A stretch of 64,000 nucleotides of DNA from Candidatus Sulfopaludibacter sp. SbA3 (lineage in GTDB: Bacteria > Acidobacteriota > Terriglobia > Bryobacterales > Bryobacteraceae), in NCBI GenBank assembly GCA_945890485.1, contig CAMDCN010000003.1:434001-498000 (forward strand), written 5' to 3'. This document shows positions 24,110 to 32,318 of the stretch, one piece after another. Both the position numbers and the translations under genes were made by a program. A model generated the notes under the pieces. That model did no database searches and was not told the DNA's origin. It saw only the letters and a list, made by a program, of their open reading frames with translations. Numbering within the stretch: the first letter of the stretch is position 1; every line of letters starts with the position of its first letter.

Positions 24110-25618
24110 TCAGAGTTTCAACTCCATGCCGGGCCGGAACGCCGGCTTCACGTACTTGTTCGCCTCCACGCTATTCGTAAAGCGCATCAGCTTGCTGTCC
24201 CAGTTCAGCTTGCCTGGCACACGGAACGCAATCGCGGTCAGCGCCAGCCATTCGGCATATGGCGCGGAGATGCGGAAGTCCGAGCACGACTGCTCGCCAC
24301 CCTTGCAGGCGCGGATCCAATCGAGCATGTGGCCGGGGGAACGCGTCAACAACTGCGGTGGGAGCTTATACTCGGCCCAACGCGCCGATGGCAACAGCCA
24401 GACCCCTTCGCCACGCTCCATGGTCGCCATGATGCCCTTCGTGCCAATAAATACCGCTCCGTTGCCGGTCAGCACCCCGCGAGCGGGGCCTCCGCGGGGG
24501 CCACCAAACACGGTGACTCCTGGGCCGCCGGCGCCCTGCGGCGGGGCGTTGGCCGGACGCGGCGGGCGGGGCGGGCCCGCCGGGCGGCCACCCGTACCCA
24601 TGGGCCGGCCCTTGTCGGTCAGGTTGTTGGCTGGCGGCAGAATCACTTCGTTCTCCATGCCGGGCACGCGGTAGACGTCGGGGTCCGTCGAGCGGGCCGA
24701 GTCGTGATAGAAAACGCTAACCGGCGGCATACCACCGCGCTTGGGGAAGTCGACGCGAATGGTGGCACGGTCCGGGAAGGTGTACTTGCTTTCGTTGGTG
24801 ACGGCGACACGCTCAATGCTCGTTGGGGCGCCGAGCTGCAGCGCATGGTGAACGGGGCCGGCCGAGTGCGTGGCCCAGTTGCCGATCTGGCCGGTGCCGA
24901 AATCGTAGAAGCCGCGCCAGTTGTAGGGAACATAGTACGAACTGAAGGGCCGCATGGGGGCGTTGCCGAGCCAGGCGCTCCAGTTCAACGTGTCGGGGGC
25001 GGACTCTTCGGGCGGGAGTTCCTTGAGGCCGGTGGGATGGGTGCCGGGCGTCGTCGAGACATGGACCTCGGTAACGTCGCCGATCTCGCCGGACCAGAGA
25101 ATCTCGGCAGCCACGCGATGCGACTCGTGCGAGTACCCCTGGTTGCCCATTTGCGTCGCGACCTTGTACTTCACGGCGGCGTCGAGCAGGAGGCGCGTCT
25201 CCCAAGGGGTGCGGGCGAGCGGTTTTTCGAGATAGACGTGCTTGCCTGCTTGCATGTAAGCGAGGGCGACGGCCGCGTGCATAAAGTCAGGAATGGCGAT
25301 GGTGACCGCGTCGATATTCTTGCCCTCTTTATCGAGCATGGTGCGGTAGTCGCGATAGAGGGGCAGCTTTTCATAGCGCTTAATGGCGCCTTCGCCGCGC
25401 TTCAAGTCGACGTCGCAGAGGGCGACGATGTTCTCCGTGCGGGCGGCATCGTTCAGGATTTCGTTGCCACGGCCACCGCAGCCAATGGCGGCGACGTTGA
25501 GCTTGTCATAGAAGGGCTTGTAGCCAAGGGCGCGGAGCGAAGGGACGCTGCCGTAGCCGCCGGTGGGTACGGCGCCGGCGAGAAGAGACCCGAAGAAGAA
25601 GTAGCGGCGTGTGGTCAT
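24110..25618 (-). CDS. Exported Gfo/Idh/MocA family oxidoreductase
   Basis: 502 aa from the ATG at 25618 (MTTRRYFFFGSLLAGAVPTGG, a Tat-type signal). LNVAAIGCGGRGNEI is the NAD(P) Rossmann motif, VALCDVD the ribose contact and HVYLEKPLART the catalytic EKP motif; NWATHSAGPVHHAL corresponds to the substrate helix. Residues about 340-390 form a Pro/Gly/Arg-rich low-complexity insertion not expected in the fold. It is probably a periplasmic sugar dehydrogenase or glycosyl-hydrolase-like enzyme; the substrate is unknown. TACCCT (25627-25632, minus) lies 8 nt before the start, with no ribosome site. Confidence 0.85.
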   Translation of the reverse strand: MTTRRYFFFGSLLAGAVPTGGYGSVPSLRALGYKPFYDKLNVAAIGCGGRGNEILNDAARTENIVALCDVDLKRGEGAIKRYEKLPLYRDYRTMLDKEGKNIDAVTIAIPDFMHAAVALAYMQAGKHVYLEKPLARTPWETRLLLDAAVKYKVATQMGNQGYSHESHRVAAEILWSGEIGDVTEVHVSTTPGTHPTGLKELPPEESAPDTLNWSAWLGNAPMRPFSSYYVPYNWRGFYDFGTGQIGNWATHSAGPVHHALQLGAPTSIERVAVTNESKYTFPDRATIRVDFPKRGGMPPVSVFYHDSARSTDPDVYRVPGMENEVILPPANNLTDKGRPMGTGGRPAGPPRPPRPANAPPQGAGGPGVTVFGGPRGGPARGVLTGNGAVFIGTKGIMATMERGEGVWLLPSARWAEYKLPPQLLTRSPGHMLDWIRACKGGEQSCSDFRISAPYAEWLALTAIAFRVPGKLNWDSKLMRFTNSVEANKYVKPAFRPGMELKL

Positions 25619-25626
25619 TGCAGGGA

Positions 25627-25632
25627 AGGGTA
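25627..25632 (-). promoter_or_regulatory. TACCCT -10 box of the exported oxidoreductase
   Basis: TACCCT read on the minus strand, then 8 nt, then the ATG at 25618. The same hexamer precedes the genes starting at 24092, 28515 and 32265. Confidence 0.45.
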
Positions 25633-25652
25633 TCGGCAACCCGGCCTGCGTG

Positions 25653-27089
25653 TCAAGGCTTGGCGGCGGCGACGTCGAGGAGCGTCTTGTAGATCATGTC
25701 GACCCCGGTGACGAGGGAGGCGATGGGGACGCGTTCGTCGTTGCCGTGCATGCGCTTCAGGTCCTCATGGTCGATGGGATACGGGTAGATGCCATAGACT
25801 GGGATGCCGCGGGAGCGCCACGCGGCGGAGTCCGTGCCGGCCTGAAAGAGGTAGGGCGTGACCTTGGCGGTGGGGTAGACGGCGAGGGCGTGTTTGACGA
25901 GAGTCTTGTACAACTCATTGTCGAGCGGAGAGGGCTTAAGCCGGGACCGCATCTTCTGATACTCCATCGACTGCTTCTTTTGCTCCGGGGTCATGGGGGT
26001 ACGCGAGGTGGCGAAGACGGCGACATCGACATCGACGCGGGGGTCTTCGACAACGCCTTTGATCTCGTCGATGAGGTCCTCCGCCGTGGTGCCGGGGATG
26101 GTGCGGAAGTTGAGGGTCACCTCGGCCGAGCCGGGGATGACGTTGCCACGGAAGCCGGCGTTCATGAGGACGGGCGCGATGGTGTCGCGCATGATGGCAT
26201 GGAGGAGAGCGTCTTCGGAGATGGCCTTGTCGGCGGCGGCTACCTTCTTGGGATCATTCGAGAGAAGGTCCCGAAACGTCGACTTCATAGGTTCGGGGCT
26301 GACGTCGGCGAGCGTCTCGAAGAACATGCGCGTTTCGGGCGTGAGCTTCACCTTGGTCTCGTAGGCGGAGAGTTTGGCGAGGGCGCGGGCGAGCGTATAG
26401 ATCGCGTTATCCGGGCGGGGCATCGAGGAATGCGTAGAAGTGCCGCGGGCGGTGAGCGTGAGCGAGACGTTGCCTTTGTCGGCCGTGGAGATGGAGACGT
26501 AGGACGTCTGGCCGTCCTTGCCCTTGATGATCCAGCCGCCTTCGTTCAGGGAGAATTCGCAGTCGATCTTGTCCCAGGCTTTGGTCGCGAGCCACGTGGT
26601 GTTGTACAGGCCGCCCTCTTCGTCGGCTTCCGAGAGGAAGATGACGTCGCGGTCGAGCGCGACTTTGTTGCGGGCGAGATTCAGCACTGCCTGCGCGAAG
26701 ACGGCGAGGCCCCCTTTGAAGTCGATGGCCCCGCGACCGTAGACGGCTCCGTCCTTGACGACACCGGCGAAGGGATCGACGGTCCATTTTTCGCGTTCCA
26801 CGCCGACGACGTCGGCATGGGCCGCGAGCAGAACAGGACGCTTCTTCCCGTTGCCTTTCAGGCGGGCGATGAAGTGCGCCTTGCCGGCGATGGGGGTAGG
26901 AATGATGTCGATGGTGAAGCCCAAGCCGGCGAACTTCTTTTCGAGGAACCGGGCGAGCTTCTCTTCGTTGCCGGGAGGATTGGAGGTGTCAATCCGGATG
27001 AGATCGACGAGAAGCTGGGCAACCTCCGGGAGGTCGGCGGCGGGGGCGGGAACAACGAGAAGAGCGAGGGCGAGGAGGAGTCTGCGCAT
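25653..27089 (-). CDS. Secreted M20 family metallopeptidase (copy 2)
   Basis: 478 aa with a signal peptide (LLLALALLVVPAPA). Zinc-site motifs of M20 dipeptidases/ArgE-DapE enzymes are in order: PVLLAAHADVVGVE (His and Asp), VYGRGAIDFKGG (bridging Asp), FLSEADEEGG (Glu-Glu) and a late His in PIDHEDLKRMHGNDERV. The dimerisation domain starts near GNVSLTLTARGTSTHSSMP. It probably cleaves dipeptides or acylated amino acids in the periplasm. It is a tandem paralogue of the gene immediately upstream (4-nt gap) and presumably co-transcribed with it. Confidence 0.88.
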   Translation of the reverse strand: MRRLLLALALLVVPAPAADLPEVAQLLVDLIRIDTSNPPGNEEKLARFLEKKFAGLGFTIDIIPTPIAGKAHFIARLKGNGKKRPVLLAAHADVVGVEREKWTVDPFAGVVKDGAVYGRGAIDFKGGLAVFAQAVLNLARNKVALDRDVIFLSEADEEGGLYNTTWLATKAWDKIDCEFSLNEGGWIIKGKDGQTSYVSISTADKGNVSLTLTARGTSTHSSMPRPDNAIYTLARALAKLSAYETKVKLTPETRMFFETLADVSPEPMKSTFRDLLSNDPKKVAAADKAISEDALLHAIMRDTIAPVLMNAGFRGNVIPGSAEVTLNFRTIPGTTAEDLIDEIKGVVEDPRVDVDVAVFATSRTPMTPEQKKQSMEYQKMRSRLKPSPLDNELYKTLVKHALAVYPTAKVTPYLFQAGTDSAAWRSRGIPVYGIYPYPIDHEDLKRMHGNDERVPIASLVTGVDMIYKTLLDVAAAKP

Positions 27090-27093
27090 GGCT

Positions 27094-28515
27094 TTATTTG
27101 GCGGCCGCCAGTTGGGCGGTCAGGTCGTAGTGGAATTTGACGAACTGATAGAGCGACGATTCGAGGATGCGTTCCTGATCGCTGTGGGCACCGTAGCCGA
27201 GGGGGCCGTCTTCGACGTCAATGGCGGGGCCGATGCCGTAGCACTGCATGCCTTTCGAGCGAAGGAAGGACATGTCGGTGGCGCCGGTGGCCATGGTGGG
27301 GAGCACGGCGGCGCCGTCGTAGTGTTGCTTGGCGACGGCTTCAATGGTGCGGAAGGCTTCGTTGTCGAGCGCCGACGGCGGCGCGCCGGGGCGGGCGGAG
27401 CCGCCGGTGGGAACGATCTTGATGACGGGATCGTTGATGATGCTGCGGAGAGTGTCGTAAAACTTCGTCATGTCCTCGTCGGGGAGGGCGCGGATGTCGA
27501 GTTGGGCTGTGGCTTCCGAGGGGATGACATTCGAGCGGTAACCGCCCTGGAAGATATTGGGCGAGACGGAGGTGCGGAGCATCGAGTTGTGGCGGGGTTC
27601 GTTGACGGCGAAGTACTCCTGGATGGCGTCGGTCTTTTCGGGGTTCAGCAGGTTGTTGTAGCGCTCCTTTTCTTCCGGGGTGGAGACGGTGGCGAGGCGT
27701 TCAAAGTAGGCGCGGGTGGTGTCGTTGAGACGCATGGGTGGCTGCCAGTCGGCGACCTTGGCGACCGCGCGCGAGAGATGGGCGACGGGGTTCGACCGCA
27801 GGGGGACAGAGCCATGGCCGGCGACGCCGGAGGCGACGAGGCGGACGCCGCGGGGAATCTTCTCCGTGGTTTGAACTTGGACGTACTTCAATTTGCCTTT
27901 GGTGCGGACGGCGGAGCCGCCTTCGGCGATGCAGTACTCGGCGTCGAGGTCGGCGTAGTGCTCGTTCACGAGGAAGGCAATGCCGACCGAGGTATTGCCC
28001 TCTTCGCCGGCTTCGGCGAGGAAGATGACGTCGCGATCGAGGGGCGTGTTCTGCCGCTTGAGCAGGATGATGGACATGAGCGCGGCGGTGAGATTGTCCT
28101 TGTCGTCGACGGTGCCGCGGCCGTAGATGTGGCCGCCGGAGCGGTGGGCGGAGAAGGGGCCGAAGGTGGTCCATTTCTTGGCGTCGATGTTGACGGTGTC
28201 GGTGTGGCCGACGATGAGGAGGGGTTTCTTTTTACCGTTGCCTTTGAGGCGGGCGATGATGTTGGGGCGGACGATGGCGGGGTCGGCGAGGTTGGTGCGG
28301 GTGAAGATTTTAGACTCGATGCCTTCTTTATCGAGAACGGACTTCAGGTAGTCGACGACGGGCTTTTCAGAGCCGCCGGGGTCGGTGGAGTTGATTTGAA
28401 CGAGGGCGGAGAAGTGTTTGAGAGTTTCCTGGTCAATTTGAGCCCAGTCGAGGGGCTTGGGTTGCGCGGGGACCAGGGAAGGCAGCAGGCAGAGGAGAAA
28501 GGACGCGCGAAACAT
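27094..28515 (-). CDS. Secreted M20 family metallopeptidase (copy 1)
   Basis: 473 aa, signal peptide SFLLCLLPSLVPA. Metal-site motifs are PLLIVGHTDTVNID, IYGRGTVDDKDN, FLAEAGEEGN and a terminal YGIGPAIDVEDGPLGYGAHSDQERI, so all ligands are kept. It aligns throughout with the downstream paralogue but has diverged strongly, suggesting different substrates. The start ATG at 28515 follows TACCCT by 7 nt (28523-28528, minus strand) without a ribosome site, so the pair may be expressed from a leaderless transcript. Confidence 0.88.
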   Translation of the reverse strand: MFRASFLLCLLPSLVPAQPKPLDWAQIDQETLKHFSALVQINSTDPGGSEKPVVDYLKSVLDKEGIESKIFTRTNLADPAIVRPNIIARLKGNGKKKPLLIVGHTDTVNIDAKKWTTFGPFSAHRSGGHIYGRGTVDDKDNLTAALMSIILLKRQNTPLDRDVIFLAEAGEEGNTSVGIAFLVNEHYADLDAEYCIAEGGSAVRTKGKLKYVQVQTTEKIPRGVRLVASGVAGHGSVPLRSNPVAHLSRAVAKVADWQPPMRLNDTTRAYFERLATVSTPEEKERYNNLLNPEKTDAIQEYFAVNEPRHNSMLRTSVSPNIFQGGYRSNVIPSEATAQLDIRALPDEDMTKFYDTLRSIINDPVIKIVPTGGSARPGAPPSALDNEAFRTIEAVAKQHYDGAAVLPTMATGATDMSFLRSKGMQCYGIGPAIDVEDGPLGYGAHSDQERILESSLYQFVKFHYDLTAQLAAAK

Positions 28516-28522
28516 ATGGTTG

Positions 28523-28528
28523 AGGGTA
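28523..28528 (-). promoter_or_regulatory. TACCCT -10 box of the M20 pair
   Basis: Minus-strand TACCCT with a 7-nt spacer to the ATG at 28515; there is no Shine-Dalgarno sequence. Confidence 0.45.
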
Positions 28529-28547
28529 GCAGACGGGATGGGAGCCG

Positions 28548-29138
28548 CTACGGAGCCAGTTGGATGGGGGTGATGGGGGCGTTGGGGCCAGAATGCTTGG
28601 CGAAGAGGATCTGCTGGTGGATGACTCGGTCGGCGGTGGTGAGGATCAGAATGTAGTTCGCGTAGCGGAGGCCACGAAGTTCGAAGTATCCGGAGCCGTG
28701 TACGCGGGCCTCGACGCCGCCCGGGCCGACGAGGGGCATGGCCTTGGCCCAGATCTCCTGCTTGGCAGGAAGATTTTGGATCTGTCCACGTAGGATGCTG
28801 GGTGGCTCAGCACATCCGATGGAACCGAGTTCCAACTCGGCGCGGACTTCGGTCTGCGGCGCACTGATCTCGACGGTCTGCTCGTGGACCTTGAAGCCGC
28901 CCAGTTCGATCCGCAGCGTGTATTTGCCATAGGGGATCTTCTGCTTCGAGGACTGCAGTGGAGTCACGACTCCTGGAGCCACGGTGCTCGTCAGCGATGC
29001 CTTGTAGTCCTTGTGTTCCAGGCCCGTGAAGTCCGAGACGATCACCTCCAGCCGGCCTTCCTGCTTCACGGGGACGATGACGCATTCCCAGGCGCCGAGC
29101 ACAGCAGACGCGAGGAGGACGAGAGGGAATAGACGCAT
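28548..29138 (-). CDS. Secreted hypothetical protein with carboxypeptidase-regulatory-like sandwich
   Basis: 196 aa, signal peptide LFPLVLLASAVLGA. The mature part begins RLEVIVSDFTG and includes KIPYGKYTLRIELGGFKVHEQTVEI, the pattern of CarboxypepD_reg-like or PEGA beta-sandwich domains, then a second similar unit (GSGYFELRGLRYANYILILTTADRVIHQQILF). It is a likely surface or periplasmic binding protein of unknown ligand. GAGGTAGC provides a ribosome site. It lies 4 nt after the stop of the PD40-amidohydrolase gene and is co-directional, so it is probably in the same transcript. Confidence 0.6.
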   Translation of the reverse strand: MRLFPLVLLASAVLGAWECVIVPVKQEGRLEVIVSDFTGLEHKDYKASLTSTVAPGVVTPLQSSKQKIPYGKYTLRIELGGFKVHEQTVEISAPQTEVRAELELGSIGCAEPPSILRGQIQNLPAKQEIWAKAMPLVGPGGVEARVHGSGYFELRGLRYANYILILTTADRVIHQQILFAKHSGPNAPITPIQLAP

Positions 29139-29142
29139 AAAG

Positions 29143-32100
29143 CTACCTCTTCGGTTGTTGGTTCCACCACCACTGGTCGCCCAGTTTCTTGGCGGTGGGC
29201 CAGAGTTGATCCATGGAATCGGCGTCGAACAGCTCGCCGTTCTTCATGACGTAGCGAATGGTGTTCGTGTTGCGGATGTCGGTGAGCGGGTCCTTGCGGA
29301 GGACGAGCAGGTCGGCCAGCTTGCCGGGTTCGAGAGAACCAATGTCCTGCGCATAGCCGAGCGCTTCGGCGCCGTGAATCGTCGCGGCGCGGAGGACCTC
29401 CCAGTTCGTCATGCCGCCACTCTGCAACGCCCACATCTCCCAATGGCACTGAATGCCCTGCAATTGGCCGTGCCCACCAATGGTGACGCGGCCGCCGCTA
29501 TCGACCACCTTCTTGGCCGACTGAGCGAGGCGCTTGAACACATGCTCCTCTTCGCTGAACCAAGCGTTGCGGCGGCTCGCCTTCAGATACAGAACGTTCT
29601 GCGGGATGAACCGCTTCAGTTTGGCGTCGCCGTAGACGTCCGTCGTCTCGTAGAAATAGTTCTCAGCCCACGGGCCGCCATAGGCAACCAGGAGCGTAGG
29701 CGTATAGGTGATGCCCGTCTTCGAGAAGAGCTCTACGACATCCTTGTACAGCGGCAGAATGGGGAGCGCGTGTTCATTGCCGCTGAAGCCGTCGAGGGCG
29801 TGCGTGGTGTTGAGTTTGAGGTCAAGGCCGCCCTCGGTCGTCGGCATGATGCCGAGCTCCTTGGACGCCTGCACGACCCATTGGCGTTGTTTGCGGTTGC
29901 CCACCATGTAGGACTTCAGCATGTGAGTGCCGTAATACTTCGAATAGCGGGAGAGGGCGTCGCGGGTCTCTTCGTAGGACTTGAAATCGGTGTCAGCGAA
30001 GACGCCGGGGCCGGTCGAAAACGCCCGGGGGCCGAGCATGCCGCCCTGGTCGATCGTGTCCTGGTAGGCGAACATATCGTAGGTCATCGTCTGCGGGTCG
30101 CGGCCGGCGGTGACGCCGTAGGCGAGGTTGGCGAGGAAGCTCCAGCTTTGCTCTTCGATGACATCGCGCTGGACGCGCCAGTGGGCGTGGACGTCGATGA
30201 TGCCAGGCATGATGGTGTGGCCGGTGACGTCCTGGATCTTCGTTCCCGCGGGGACGGGGAACGAGCCGCGTTTGCCGAGTGCGGCGATCTTGTTGTCGGT
30301 GATGAGCAAGTCGGCGTTATCGAGGACCTCGGCGCCTTTCATCGTGATGACCTTGGCGTTGCGGAGAAGGATGCTGCCGGTGGGTTTGGCGCGGGGGACT
30401 TCAATCGAGAACGGGAACTCCTCGGGCTTGCCGGTGGCGTTGAGCGGCTGGCGGAAGTAGCTGGGGCCGGCGGACCAGACGAGGGTTTTGCTATCGGCTG
30501 TGAAGGCGAACGAGTCCGCGCCGATGGTGGTGACCTTCTTCACGGGAACCTGCGGTTTGGTGAGGTCGATGGTGAGCGCGGTCGCGCCGGGTTCGGGGCG
30601 GGGGAAGGTGTAGAGCTGGTGGCTCGAAAGGGCGGCGACGGTGCGGCCGTCGGGGGAGAGGCGGGCGTCGGTGGCGGGGTTGGGTTCGGTGCCGCGCTGG
30701 GTGCCGTTGATCTTCATGATCGAGCGCAGATCGGTGCCGTCGAGGCGGATGGATTGGAGGCCCTTCGAGGAGTAGAGATAGACGCGGTCGGGTTCGGCGG
30801 TGACGAAATGGGGGCGCTTGGCGCCGCGGGCGGGCGTAATGAGTTGGGCGTCGCCACCGGCGGCGGGGACCCAAATGACGTCGTAGAGTGCGGAGGCGAA
30901 CTCGGCCTGGATCTGCGACTGAATGGACGAGCGAAGGGCGACGATCTTCTGGCCGTCGGGTGACCAGACGGGTTGGAGGTAGTAGGACGGGATGGTGGTG
31001 AGTTGTTGCGGCGCGCCTTGGCCGTTGGCGCGGACCTTCCAGATGTGGCCGCCGCGGTTGGTCCAGTTGGTATAGACGATCCATTGGCCGTCGGGGGAGT
31101 AGGCGGGGGCGAAGAGCTTGTCGGCGGCGAGAAGGCGCTTAGGGGCCGCGCCGAGTTCGGCGGTGTAGAGCCCGCCCAGGGTGGAGAAGGCGATGGACTT
31201 GTTGTCCGGTGCGGGTTGCGGATTCTGAATGAGGCGGGCCTTGATGGGGCCCTGGGGGATGCGGGCTTGGACGTCGAGCAGCGGGCCGACTTCCTGGTTC
31301 ACTTGGGCGGTGAAGGGGATGGTCTGATGTTCGCCGGTGAAGACGCTGACGCGTTGGATTTTGCCGCCGAAGGTGAGGACGACGTCTTTGCCATCAGGGG
31401 TGAAGGCGTAGTTGGGATAGAGGTCGCGCGTGGCCATGGCTTCCTGGTCGTCGTGCTGAATGGGGTATTTGAGCCAGCGCTCGGCGCCGGACTTGAGGTC
31501 GCGGAGGCGGAGGGCGGTTTCGGTTTCATAGCGGGTGGCGTAGACGAGGGTGTTGCCGTCGGGGGAGAGCAGGGGGCGGAGGGCCCCGGTGGGGGCTTCG
31601 GTGACGACGTCTTCTTCGCCGGAGACGCGGTCGCGGCGGATGAGTTGCCAGAGGGGGAGGGTGACGTTGTAGGAGAAGAGGCCTTTGCGGCGGGAGTAGT
31701 AGAGATACTTGCCGTCAGGCGAGAAGCGGGCGCCGAGGGAGGAGAGACGGTCGGCGTTGGGGGTGCCTTCGCGTTCGGCGGCTTTGGTGACTTGGACGCC
31801 GGAGCCGCCGTCGCGATGGTACATCCATATTTCAGCGGTGCGGGATTGGGGCGTAATGCGGGAGACGGCGAGGAACTGGCCGTCCGGCGACCACGCGGGG
31901 GAGACGAAGGTGGCGGTCGTGTCTTTGGTGACTTGTTTGAGCGTCGCGCCGGTGGAGTCGGCGATCCAGAGATTTTCGGAGCCGTCGCGGTCGGAGAGGA
32001 AGGCGATGGATTTGCCGTCGGGGGAGAAGACGGGTTGGGTTTCCATGCCGAGGCCGCCGATGAGGAGTTTCGCTTCGCCACCGGAGAAGGGTAGGGAATA

Positions 32101-32265
32101 GAGGTCGCCGAGGAGTTCGAAGACGATGGACTTGTCGACGGGGTTGACGTCGAGGGCAAGCCATGTGGCTTCGTCGGTTTGGAAGGTGAGTTTACGGTCG
32201 GGTTTTAGGGGGAGGGTTTGGGCGAATAGCGGTAGGGTGAAGCAGAGGAGCGCGAGACGGTGCAT
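29143..32265 (-). CDS. Secreted PD40 propeller-amidohydrolase
   Basis: 1040 aa with a signal peptide (LALLCFTLPLFA). Residues about 40-600 hold many PD40/TolB-like repeats (VFSPDGKSIAFLSDRDG, AWSPDGQFLAVSR, PVWSPDGQKIVAL). From about 640 an amidohydrolase begins: ITDNKIAALGKRGSF, then the metal motif GIIDVHAHW, later GGHGQLQG and a C-terminal AEALGYAQDIGSLEPGKLADLLVL, typical of imidazolonepropionase/prolidase-like secreted amidohydrolases. It probably hydrolyses amide bonds in small peptides or cyclic amides. The start follows TACCCT by 6 nt, inside a large inverted repeat at 32270-32307. Confidence 0.88.
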   Translation of the reverse strand: MHRLALLCFTLPLFAQTLPLKPDRKLTFQTDEATWLALDVNPVDKSIVFELLGDLYSLPFSGGEAKLLIGGLGMETQPVFSPDGKSIAFLSDRDGSENLWIADSTGATLKQVTKDTTATFVSPAWSPDGQFLAVSRITPQSRTAEIWMYHRDGGSGVQVTKAAEREGTPNADRLSSLGARFSPDGKYLYYSRRKGLFSYNVTLPLWQLIRRDRVSGEEDVVTEAPTGALRPLLSPDGNTLVYATRYETETALRLRDLKSGAERWLKYPIQHDDQEAMATRDLYPNYAFTPDGKDVVLTFGGKIQRVSVFTGEHQTIPFTAQVNQEVGPLLDVQARIPQGPIKARLIQNPQPAPDNKSIAFSTLGGLYTAELGAAPKRLLAADKLFAPAYSPDGQWIVYTNWTNRGGHIWKVRANGQGAPQQLTTIPSYYLQPVWSPDGQKIVALRSSIQSQIQAEFASALYDVIWVPAAGGDAQLITPARGAKRPHFVTAEPDRVYLYSSKGLQSIRLDGTDLRSIMKINGTQRGTEPNPATDARLSPDGRTVAALSSHQLYTFPRPEPGATALTIDLTKPQVPVKKVTTIGADSFAFTADSKTLVWSAGPSYFRQPLNATGKPEEFPFSIEVPRAKPTGSILLRNAKVITMKGAEVLDNADLLITDNKIAALGKRGSFPVPAGTKIQDVTGHTIMPGIIDVHAHWRVQRDVIEEQSWSFLANLAYGVTAGRDPQTMTYDMFAYQDTIDQGGMLGPRAFSTGPGVFADTDFKSYEETRDALSRYSKYYGTHMLKSYMVGNRKQRQWVVQASKELGIMPTTEGGLDLKLNTTHALDGFSGNEHALPILPLYKDVVELFSKTGITYTPTLLVAYGGPWAENYFYETTDVYGDAKLKRFIPQNVLYLKASRRNAWFSEEEHVFKRLAQSAKKVVDSGGRVTIGGHGQLQGIQCHWEMWALQSGGMTNWEVLRAATIHGAEALGYAQDIGSLEPGKLADLLVLRKDPLTDIRNTNTIRYVMKNGELFDADSMDQLWPTAKKLGDQWWWNQQPKR

Positions 32266-32269
32266 ATGG

Positions 32270-32307
32270 TTAGGGTAGGCGAAACCCTGTAATTTCGCCT
32301 ACCCTAA
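32270..32307. promoter_or_regulatory. 15-bp perfect inverted repeat overlapping the -10 of the amidohydrolase gene
   Basis: TTAGGGTAGGCGAAA (32270-32284) and TTTCGCCTACCCTAA (32293-32307) are exact reverse complements with an 8-nt loop. The left arm contains the minus-strand TACCCT (32272-32277) located 6 nt before the ATG at 32265. It may be an operator, or the terminator of the molybdenum hydroxylase operon ending at 32319; there is no U-tract on the minus strand. Confidence 0.55.
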
Positions 32308-32318
32308 TTTTCAGGTTT

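Noticed and set aside
26755-28656. 633-codon plus-strand frame
   Set aside because: It lies antisense to the two M20 peptidases, is rich in Gly/Ala/Val/Asp typical of reversed high-GC coding DNA and shows no domain.
29011-30963. 650-codon plus-strand frame, and a similar one at 30973-32094
   Set aside because: Antisense shadows of the PD40-amidohydrolase gene, whose protein has clear motifs throughout.
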